Positions 9,110-18,100 of a stretch of DNA of 36,122 bases are shown here, in pieces. This DNA comes from Myxococcales bacterium (GTDB lineage Bacteria > Myxococcota_A > Bradymonadia > Bradymonadales > Bradymonadaceae). The notes beneath the pieces were generated by a model. That model had not been told where the DNA came from, ran no database searches, and saw only the letters and a list, made by a program, of their open reading frames with translations. Made by a program: the position numbers and the translations under genes. The DNA is taken from assembly GCA_007135085.1 (NCBI GenBank), contig SLJM01000388.1, positions 1 through 36,122 of the forward strand, given 5' to 3'. Each line of letters begins with the position of its first letter. The stretch's first letter is position 1.

Positions 9110-12100
9110 CTACTCGCCGACGACGCGCACCATCTCCGAGGCGCTGCGCCCTGATATCTCGGGGTGGCGCATCTCCTCCACGCTGGCAGGCAGAGCGATG
9201 AACTCCCCGGGGGTGGTGGCCTGGATCAGGTAGCGATACGAATGGGTCCCCTCCTCAATGGTCAACGCCTCGATCTGAACTCGATCATCGCCGAGTTGTG
9301 AACTGACCGTCTGTTTTGGTTGGCCCCGTCGCTCCCTGGCGCTGACCGGCCTTCCCCTGTCGACATCGCTGCCCTGGGGAGCTGGATTGATCACCTCAAA
9401 CCCGGCGGGCAGACGGTCGACAAGACGTACATCACGGCCTGTGGTCGGCGTCGCCAGAGTGAGCACAACTTCCACCCTCGCCCCCAGTTGGATCTCCCAC
9501 CCGTCGTCGGCTCGGCGCACGTCGTCGGGATCGTCGACGGCTTCGAAGCTGCGCTCCACGGAAAACCCATGGGACCGGGCGTCGAGACTCTCCACCAGCG
9601 GCAGATACTCCAATCCCAGGCGATAAGATAGGCGCCCCCTGCCCTGGTGCTGGAGAATGATCGTCCCCTCCTGCTCGGCCAATAGCGTCAAGGGCAGATG
9701 CGTGGTTTGAACCCCGGCGCTTCGCCCCTGAAACTGCTCTTCCAACAGATGCTGTTCTCCCACCCAGGCCCGGGCCTCAAAATCAGGATCCTCACCTTCG
9801 TAGACGTCGGCGTAGGCCCTCAGACCGAGCAGGGAGAACACGTCGTCTCCCCAGCGCCGCCATCCATCTCTGTCGACCTCGGTGGCCATTCGCTCTACCA
9901 GCCGCTCCACCAGCGCCTGGTCCGCGCCGGTGGCCACCAGGCCAGTGAGCCACGCCCCTTCTATGCGCCCCTGAACATGACTACTGATTTCCTCGTCGGT
10001 CTTCATCTCGACGTGAGCGGCCGTCTCCGCCAGATGGTTGTGGATTCTCTGGCGAATAGGTTCCACCCAGTCGGGATGGCTGTCCGCTGCCGCCGGCAAG
10101 AGCCACCCCAATCCCTCCAGGGGAATCTCGTCGACTTCGAGGGCCTCTACCAGGGCCTGCAGACGCACCTGATAGGCCGGCTGTTCGAGAAGATGAAGGA
10201 CGTAGATCAGATAGGCCTCGGTGTTGATCGCCTTCGCTCGGCCCACGATGGCAAATTCCCCTGGCACCTCTACCTGCCTCAGATATCTGGTCATCCCCCG
10301 CATCAGATTCGCGGCCCGTTGTTCGCTGCCCCCATCCGCCAGATCGGAGCGCAAAAAGCGCCACAGGGCGTGCATGGTGTGAGCCGTGGCATAGGAGGAT
10401 GAACTTCGATGTTGAGGAGTAAGGCCGATGCCCCGATCGCGCTGGACGAATTGCTCGAGTTGAGCAACCCAGCGCGAGACCACTTCTCGGTCCTCACCTT
10501 CACCAATCGTCAACTTCCCGTCGCCGACGGTCATCAGGTCACTCATAAGGGAAGCGGCCAAGATTCGGCTGGCCACGTCCCTGGAGGAACTGGGATTCCT
10601 GTCGGTGATCGACAAAAAGCTATTGTATAAAGGCCCCAGTCGGGTCGATGAAAGGGTCACCTCCAGGCCGCCCAATTCGTGGTAGATCTGATCTGGCAGT
10701 TCCAGATGATAGGTGACCAGATCGTCTTCTTCGGACAGGGAACCATAGGTGGCGAAGAACTCGCTCATCGACGGGGCGAGCACGGGAAAGTGTGTCGACT
10801 CCCCGTCGCTCGTATCACCATGAGCGGCCAGGGCCTGCAGATGAACCTGGCCGGCGTCGACCGCCCGCGCGGCAAAGTGCAATTGTCGATACTCCCCGGC
10901 GCCCACCTCCACGCGGCGTCCCGGCTTCTCCAGCCATTGCAACCCTTCATTGGCCCGAAGGGCCACGTCGACGGTCACCGCCTCGTCGCCGTTATTATGA
11001 ATCCTCACCGGCAGATCGACTCGATCGCCGACGTTCAAGAATCGGGGTGGCAGTGGCCGAACCAAAAGCGACCGGGTGGTCTTGACGGAGTGCTCCGTCT
11101 TTCCAAATCGCTGCTCCCCGGCCATGGCGAGCGCCACGATTCGATACCGGGAGGGGCGCTCCGGCAGGGGTTCGGCGAAATTGACCCGGCCCTGCTCATC
11201 GGTGATGAGATCGCTGCGAAAGAAAGCGCTACGCTCCAGGCCTTCCCGCACTGGAATCGAGGGCAACCGCAACTCCTTGTCCTTATTGACAAAACCATAT
11301 ACCGCCCTGCCCTGATGGCCCCCACCGAATTGGATCGACCCATGGGGATCTGCCTGTTGTGCCGCCCTTTTTTGGTCCTCCGCTTCCTGGCTCTCCAACA
11401 CCTGTGGCCATCCCTCCTCAAAGAGCAACCACTGTCGGCTTCGGACCTCATAAACGTGTTGACCTCGATGGGGAAAAAAGCGGGCCACCGGGTCGGGAAA
11501 TTCAAAGGTCGAGAGCCCGAGGATGGACTCGTCCACGGCGACGACCAGGACCTGTGCATCCGGCACGGGCACTCCCCGGTCGTCGAGCACCTGGAGAGCG
11601 ACCTCGAGGTCCTCACCGGGTTCGTAGGTATCGCGGTCGCTCTGCAGATTGACCTGGAGAGTACGTGAGCTGCGACTGACCGGCACGTTGAGCGTCCCCG
11701 ACAAAAACCGATGAGGGCGAAATGCCTCGTCGGCGCCCAGGCCCCGAACCCGAATACGGACGTTTGGAATCATCGCCTCTTCGATGGTCACCGAGATCAG
11801 GGGATCGTCGGCGCTCAGTCGCTGAAATCTGCGCTCGTAGAGCCCGTCCTGGCGCACTTCGACGACGGCGTCGATCGGGTAGTAGGGAGCCTGGACGAAG
11901 AGCTCCAATTCATCACCGACGTCGACCTCATCGATATTGGGGATGAGCTTCAATGAGGCCTCCTTTGCGGTCAGTCCTTCCCGGGCCGCCGCGGCCAGAG
12001 GACCAATCACCTGAAAGGTAGTGATCGTGCGAGCCATCCGGCCCTCTTCGTCCTCTACACCAGCGACCACTCGATAGGCTCCCGAGGAGAGCTCGTCGAA

Positions 12101-15097
12101 GAGGCAGCGCTGCGGCTCCTTCGTTGAGTTGTGGCTGCACCGATCCACCTCCTGTCGCTTCCCCTCAACCTCCTTTGACACCACGACGTCCAGGGGCCGC
12201 CCCTCGACGAACTGACCTTCGAGATCGACGACCACCGCTTCGATCTCGAAAGGCTGGCCTGGCCGGACAAAATTGGTTTTTTTCCGCAATCCCACGTAGA
12301 TCGACGCCGGATGAACCAGGGCCGATACCCGGGCGACGCGGCTCTGGCCACCTTCCACATCGAGGCTGGCCCGCGCCGTCACCCGGCGGGTAGCGCCGCC
12401 TTCGTCTTCGTCGTCCTCTGGCGTTATCTCCACCACATGCTGCCCATCTCCATCGGTGACCCCCTGGTACTCATCAATGCCGGAGTCGCCGGCCCCTGTG
12501 GAGATTCGCTCGATGGGAATCCCGAACATCTCCATTTGCCCACCCGCCTCGGGGTCTCCGAAGAGCCAGCCCTCCCACCGCGGGGGATGAAAATGAACGG
12601 CCTCCTCTGAGAACTGCCAGGTAATCTCTGCATTTCGCACCGGTAATCCGGCATCGAAGAAGCTGCTCGCCACCCACTGACTGACGTCGCCGAAAAAATA
12701 GGGCTGCCCCCGAGCTTCCACCTCCACCTCATGTCGCGGCGGTCGAAATTCCTGGATAGAAATCGGCCACTGCTTCTCAGCCAGCGCCTGGCCGGATTCG
12801 TCCTCCAGCTCAAACTGCAGGAACGCCAGTCCCAGAGAAGCGTCGTCGGGAATCTCAAAGCTGAGCTCAAAACTACCCAATTCCGACAGCGGCACCTCTC
12901 CCTCCAACAACGGCTGTGATTCACGGGAGCCACGGGAGCCACGGGGGGTGACGGAATAGCGCAGATTAGCCCCCAGCCCCTCCGTGCTCGGCGACTCTTT
13001 CGGCGTCCGCTCCAGCTTGCGCACCACCCCCTGAAGATGAACCACATCGCCCGGTCGGTACAGGGTTCCGTCGCTGATGATATACCACAGATAATCGGTC
13101 CGTTGTCTCCAGGGGCGCCACTCATCCTCTGCAATCTGCGACTGTCGAGGGGGCATCAGAAGCTGGTCCTCTGCGGCGGTGATCACCAGGGGCCGGCGAC
13201 GGTCCTCCTCGGAGGGGAGCTCCATTTCAGCCCATCCCTCCTGGTCGGTGACGACCGGGTGGGCAGCGCCCATGGTCAATTCGGCGCCGGCCACGACTGT
13301 CCCGTCGCTCAGGCTCGTCACCTGAGCTGCCAGGACGTTACCGCTCACGGTCAGATCGACGGCCAGATCGGTGCGTTGAATCCAATATCCCTGACGCTGC
13401 TGCGGCGTCGAGCTGGGCCGGGGTTCGATCTCGTCGATGATCACCAGCGCCTGGCCGGGGCGATCCCCGGAGAAAGCCGCCGAGGCGTCGATCTCGACCA
13501 ATCGATTTGACATCTGCCCCCCCTCATCGAGGACCAGGACCTCTTCTCGCACCGGCCTGCCCTGCCACTGCTGCCGGGAACCGGGACCGGCAAAGGAATT
13601 CCACTGTTCAAAGGCCTGCCAATCATCGGTGTCCACGGAATAGACCCGCACCCGCAACTGCTGGGCGCCGCGCACGACCAGGGGCAACACCATCGCCGAG
13701 CCCGGGGGCCGAAGAACCGTCGGCGACTGAGGCCCCTTGACCCGGCTTCGGACCCGCCGCCGCTCCGTATTCACCGGCGGGGATTGGCGTCGTCGCAACC
13801 GCTGGCCACAGCGATCGCGAATATCTCCCCCGATCACGGCGCGATAGGTGGTGTCGACCTCAAAAGACCCCTCCAACAACGCGCTTGTCCCCGAGGGACG
13901 GATCGTCACCGAAAGATCGTCGACGGGAGGTCGCATCTCCACCTCGAGATCGGCCGATGGGTCCGCCAATTCGCTCGTAAAATAGAGGTGCATCTCCCCC
14001 CTCCCGGCACAACTCATAAACGAACAATCCAGGCGCTGAATATTGAAGGCGGGACAGATATTAAACGATCCCCGCTCATTGATGTGGCTCTTCGCCTCTC
14101 CCCGTTGAGAGTGAACGAGCCCCTGCAGATGAATACGATAGGTCTGATTTTTCCGAAGCTCTTCCACCGGCGCCGCGGCCACGACACGCCCCTGCCGGTA
14201 TTCTTCTTCCACCTCCCAGAAGCGGGCGGCCGCCGCCAACTCTTCTCCCTCCAACGGTCGGTAAGCCGCGACGCGATCCCCGTAATTCGTTCTCACAGTC
14301 AGAGCATCAAACCAATCGGGCTGAACGGGCTGGTCAAAGACGAGGACGATGGGAAGATCGAGCTCGAAATTATTGAGGTCCTCCGGCAGAAGACGCTCCA
14401 ACTTCGGCCCGGCGGTGACGAATTGGAACTCGAATTCCTCGGCCATGGAGCTGCCGTCGACGGCGGTCACCGTCGGCGGCACCTGCACCCGATAGGAGGT
14501 GCCCCTGGCCCATTCGTCGTGGGCCTCAAAGACCAATGTGCGCGTCCCGACCCAGCGCCATTGTCCATCCAGGGCGGGCTCGATCGAGATCTGGGGGATG
14601 GCCTGCCCCTCGAGATCCCTCAGGGAGGCCACGGGTCGATCAAAGGTAATCGCAGGCTGGCCGGGGAGATCGATCTGCCCCGACGGCCGGTAGGTCATCA
14701 CCGTCAACGGGCCGTCCTTAGCCGCTGCGTCTGCTCGGCGGGAGCCGAGGTTCACCGCCGCTTGCCCGGCTTCGATTGATGGGGGCCTGCGCTGGTTTTG
14801 CGGGAAAACGAAAGGCTGGCGGGGCTCCTCATGGGGATCGAGTTCCCCCGCGCCGGCCACCAATTCAAGCCATCGCCGAGCGCTCAGCGGTTGACCGTCG
14901 TCGTGGATCAGGGAGAGCTCGTCCCACCGCTTCGCCACTTCCAGATCGCCGTCGCTCACCTCACCGGGAGCTTCTCCATCCCACCAGGAATCCTCGCCGG
15001 CGCGATGAGATTGGCAACTGATACCGGCGCTGACGACCAGCGCAGACCCGACCACACCGAACACAACCAGAATCGACAATCTCATCGAACCACTCAC
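9110..15097 (-). CDS. Alpha-2-macroglobulin lipoprotein lacking thioester
   Basis: About 1995 residues from the chosen start. A signal peptide and lipobox AGISC give a predicted lipoprotein. The rest follows the bacterial alpha-2-macroglobulin plan: N-terminal Ig-like and MG domains, a central MG/bait-bearing region (the low-complexity QQADPHGS... stretch is the candidate bait), a helical thioester-domain fold and a C-terminal receptor-like MG domain. At the site where the upstream paralogue has CSEQ, this protein reads SSRD (codons 10588-10577, about residue 1504), so no thioester can form. Bacterial macroglobulins are periplasmic protease traps, and thioester-less forms exist (YfaS of E. 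coli). The GTG at 15097 is preferred over the ATG at 15127 because GGGAGGAG lies 4 bases before it; the ATG at 15085 is also possible. It lies downstream of the thioester form with a 62-bp gap, so a two-gene operon is likely. Confidence 0.9.
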   Translation of the reverse strand: MSGSMRLSILVVFGVVGSALVVSAGISCQSHRAGEDSWWDGEAPGEVSDGDLEVAKRWDELSLIHDDGQPLSARRWLELVAGAGELDPHEEPRQPFVFPQNQRRPPSIEAGQAAVNLGSRRADAAAKDGPLTVMTYRPSGQIDLPGQPAITFDRPVASLRDLEGQAIPQISIEPALDGQWRWVGTRTLVFEAHDEWARGTSYRVQVPPTVTAVDGSSMAEEFEFQFVTAGPKLERLLPEDLNNFELDLPIVLVFDQPVQPDWFDALTVRTNYGDRVAAYRPLEGEELAAAARFWEVEEEYRQGRVVAAAPVEELRKNQTYRIHLQGLVHSQRGEAKSHINERGSFNICPAFNIQRLDCSFMSCAGRGEMHLYFTSELADPSADLEVEMRPPVDDLSVTIRPSGTSALLEGSFEVDTTYRAVIGGDIRDRCGQRLRRRQSPPVNTERRRVRSRVKGPQSPTVLRPPGSAMVLPLVVRGAQQLRVRVYSVDTDDWQAFEQWNSFAGPGSRQQWQGRPVREEVLVLDEGGQMSNRLVEIDASAAFSGDRPGQALVIIDEIEPRPSSTPQQRQGYWIQRTDLAVDLTVSGNVLAAQVTSLSDGTVVAGAELTMGAAHPVVTDQEGWAEMELPSEEDRRRPLVITAAEDQLLMPPRQSQIAEDEWRPWRQRTDYLWYIISDGTLYRPGDVVHLQGVVRKLERTPKESPSTEGLGANLRYSVTPRGSRGSRESQPLLEGEVPLSELGSFELSFEIPDDASLGLAFLQFELEDESGQALAEKQWPISIQEFRPPRHEVEVEARGQPYFFGDVSQWVASSFFDAGLPVRNAEITWQFSEEAVHFHPPRWEGWLFGDPEAGGQMEMFGIPIERISTGAGDSGIDEYQGVTDGDGQHVVEITPEDDEDEGGATRRVTARASLDVEGGQSRVARVSALVHPASIYVGLRKKTNFVRPGQPFEIEAVVVDLEGQFVEGRPLDVVVSKEVEGKRQEVDRCSHNSTKEPQRCLFDELSSGAYRVVAGVEDEEGRMARTITTFQVIGPLAAAAREGLTAKEASLKLIPNIDEVDVGDELELFVQAPYYPIDAVVEVRQDGLYERRFQRLSADDPLISVTIEEAMIPNVRIRVRGLGADEAFRPHRFLSGTLNVPVSRSSRTLQVNLQSDRDTYEPGEDLEVALQVLDDRGVPVPDAQVLVVAVDESILGLSTFEFPDPVARFFPHRGQHVYEVRSRQWLLFEEGWPQVLESQEAEDQKRAAQQADPHGSIQFGGGHQGRAVYGFVNKDKELRLPSIPVREGLERSAFFRSDLITDEQGRVNFAEPLPERPSRYRIVALAMAGEQRFGKTEHSVKTTRSLLVRPLPPRFLNVGDRVDLPVRIHNNGDEAVTVDVALRANEGLQWLEKPGRRVEVGAGEYRQLHFAARAVDAGQVHLQALAAHGDTSDGESTHFPVLAPSMSEFFATYGSLSEEDDLVTYHLELPDQIYHELGGLEVTLSSTRLGPLYNSFLSITDRNPSSSRDVASRILAASLMSDLMTVGDGKLTIGEGEDREVVSRWVAQLEQFVQRDRGIGLTPQHRSSSSYATAHTMHALWRFLRSDLADGGSEQRAANLMRGMTRYLRQVEVPGEFAIVGRAKAINTEAYLIYVLHLLEQPAYQVRLQALVEALEVDEIPLEGLGWLLPAAADSHPDWVEPIRQRIHNHLAETAAHVEMKTDEEISSHVQGRIEGAWLTGLVATGADQALVERLVERMATEVDRDGWRRWGDDVFSLLGLRAYADVYEGEDPDFEARAWVGEQHLLEEQFQGRSAGVQTTHLPLTLLAEQEGTIILQHQGRGRLSYRLGLEYLPLVESLDARSHGFSVERSFEAVDDPDDVRRADDGWEIQLGARVEVVLTLATPTTGRDVRLVDRLPAGFEVINPAPQGSDVDRGRPVSARERRGQPKQTVSSQLGDDRVQIEALTIEEGTHSYRYLIQATTPGEFIALPASVEEMRHPEISGRSASEMVRVVGE

Positions 15098-15101
15098 GAA
15101 G

Positions 15102-15109
15102 CTCCTCCC
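15102..15109 (-). promoter_or_regulatory. Shine-Dalgarno site choosing a GTG start
   Basis: GGGAGGAG on the minus strand, four bases before GTG at 15097 (six from the GGAGG core). It lies inside the longest open frame, which argues against the upstream ATG at 15127 and for initiation at the GTG. Confidence 0.65.
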
Positions 15110-15159
15110 AACCATTGGACAGGACATGAGTAGAACTTATCAGATTCTGGTCATGGCCG

Positions 15160-18100
15160 TCACGGATCGACGACGCGCACGATCTCCGAGGCGCTGCGCC
15201 CGAAGGTCTCGGGGTGGTACATCTCCTCGGCCTTGGCGGGCATGGCGATGAACTCCCCGGGGGTGGTGGCCCGGGCGACGTAGCTATAGGTGTGGACCCC
15301 TTCGGAGACCAGGGAGGCGAAGGCCTCGACGCGCTCGTCGCGCATATTCTGATGCTCGAACCAGGGTCGGCTCCACCACCAATACCACTGGCGGCGATCG
15401 GTGCTGCCGCCGACGAGGTCGCTCTCCACGTCGCTCACCGCCAGGGCGGTGTTGACCGGCTCAAATCCGGCGGGGAGCCAGTCCACGAGCGCCACGTGAT
15501 AGCGCCTGGCGGGAATGGTCATGGTCAGAGCCACGCGCACCCGGGCACCGGCGCGGATCTCCCAGCCCTGGTCGGTGCGCACCACGTCGTCCGGGTCGTC
15601 AACGGCCTCGTAGGTGCGCTCCACCGTAAATCCCTCGTTGTGGGCGGGCAGCATCCGCGAGCGCGGGGCGTAGCGAATACCGAGGCGATAATACATCCGC
15701 CCCGCGCCGTCGCGCTGCATGACCAGGGGCAGATTCTCCTCGCCCTGAGCGGCCAAAAAGCTCATGGGCACCTCCACGTGATGGCGCTCGGTGGTGCGGC
15801 CCTTGAACTCATGCTCGGCGATATGGTCCTCGCCGAGCCAGGCGCGGGCCACAAAATCGGGCTCCACTTCCTCGTAGGCATCGAAATAGGCGCGAAGGGC
15901 CTTGAGGATAAAGACATTCTCCTGAGTATTGCCCCATCGCCCTCGCGTTCGGTGCGCCATCAGGCCCCGGGCCACCTTCTCGATGAGGTAGTGGTCCGGA
16001 TCGACGGCGATGAGCCCGGCCAACACCACCCCGTCCGTGCGCCGCGTGGTATGCAAGATGCGATAGGCGTCGGACTCGTAGGTCTCCTGAAATTCGGCGG
16101 TCGCCGCCGTCTCCTGGACCTGGTTGGTGATGCGCTGCAAAAAGCGCTGCTCGAATTGGGTGCCCTGGGCCATGGGCAACAACCATCCAAGGGCCTCCAT
16201 GGGCATCTCCTCGATGCCCCGGCGGGTAACATATTGATCGAGCTCACGCGCTGAAGCCTGACCCATGCGATGGCGCACGTGCAGGGCGTAGGCCTCGACG
16301 GCGGCGGCGGCCCGGGGATGGTATTGGTGAATATAATTGGCCACGTTGCGCAGATAATTCTGCGCCCTCTGCAGCCGGTAAGACGCCACCTCATAGCCGG
16401 CCTGCTGGGCCTTCCACAGCGCCAGCGTAGCGTGAGTCGAGGTGTAGGGCGAAGAGAGACGGGAGCCGGACCAGAATCCAAACCCACCGTCGCTGCGCTG
16501 CAGCGCCTCCAGATCGCTTATCCAGCCGGCCATGGCCGCCTTCAGAGCCTCTTCGTCGGGCAGCCCCTCGGCCTCGAAGGCGTCGAGCACATCGTAGAGG
16601 GCCAGTACACTCAAGATGCGGCTGGCGAGCTGCTCGGAGCATTCGAAGGGATAGCTCGTCAGGTAGATGAAGGCGTCGGTCAACGACTGCATCTGGGTCG
16701 ACGAGGTCATGACCTCCAGGCCGCCAAATTCGCTATAGGCGTCGTCGGGCACCTTCAATGCCTGCAATAGAGCGTCGGCATCGCCGTCGCCGATGGAGCC
16801 GTAGGTGGCGAAGGCCTCGGTCGTCGCCGGGGTGAGCACCGGGAGGGTGACCAATTCGGCGTCGGCATATTCGTCGTCGGCCACCCCGACCTGAATGCGG
16901 GTGGTGCCGGCGCTGGTCACGCGGGCGGCAAAGCGAACCTCCACCCGATCGTCTGCCGGCACTTTGACAGCTCGCCCAGGGGTCTCGATCCACTCCAGAG
17001 CGGACGTGGCCCGAAGGGCGACCTTTACGGTGCGCTCCCGGTCGCTTCGGTTGTGGATGACCACGGGCAGATCGAAGCTATCGCCGACGTTCAAAAACCG
17101 CGGCGCCGAGGGGCGCACCATAAGCGGCCGACGGGCCGTGACGTCTTCCTGGCCGGAGCCGAAAAATTTGTCGCCGGCCACGGCCACGGCCATCACCCGG
17201 TAGCGGGTCAGGCTGTCGGGCATGGTCTGGGTAAACGACACTTCTCCGTCCTCGTCGGTGACGCCGTCGCTTCGAAAAAAGGCCAGGGCGTCGAAGACCT
17301 CGCGAAGGGCGATGGCCTCCTGGGCGCCCCCTCCTCCCATATCGGCGGCGCCGAAAGCAGCGTCCATCTCAGCCGGGGCCGACTCCATCCTGGCCATCAT
17401 CGGCGCCGGAGCAGATCCTCGGGCGCCGCTGGCGCCCAGGGCACCCATCGGTGCCTGCTGGACTTCATCGATCACCGCTTCTTCAGCCTCCAACTCCTCC
17501 TCGCCATCGAGTAATAACCAGGCCCGGCTGCGAATATCGCTCATTCCCGCGGCGCGAGCGCGATAAAAGACGCTCAGCGGATCGGCCAGCTCGTAGGCGC
17601 TCAGGGCCAGCACGGACTCGTCGACGGCGAATAATAAGACCTGGGCGTCTTTGACGGGCGCGCCTTCGGCGTCGACGACGCGCACCGACGTGGTCAGGTC
17701 GTCGCCGGGGGCGATGACCGAAGTCCGGGGCTCGACGGTGACGCCCAATTTTCGCGGGCCCCGATCGACCTGGAGGTTGATCGACCCGGCGGCGAAATGA
17801 TCGACGCCGTAGCCCTCGTCGCTGCCCAGGGCCAGCACGCGGACGTGGACGTTGGGGATCATCGCCTCCTCGATGTCGATCTCCACCACCGGATCATTGG
17901 CGCTCAGCCGCACCTCGCGGCGCTCGTAGCGACCGTCGCGACGAAGCTCCACCACCACATCCAGAGGATAATAGGGGGCCTGTACGAAGAGTCGTGCCTT
18001 ATCGCCCACGGCGAACTCCTCCTGCTCGGGGATGATGATGAGCTCATCTTCTTCGGCTGTCTCCGCGCCGCTTCGATCCTGGCCGGCGACCCAGAAATTG

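Noticed and set aside
12928-12948. Short CACGGGAGC tandem within the thioester-less macroglobulin gene
   Set aside because: In frame and encodes a Gly-Ser-Arg repeat in a loop; ordinary coding microrepeat.
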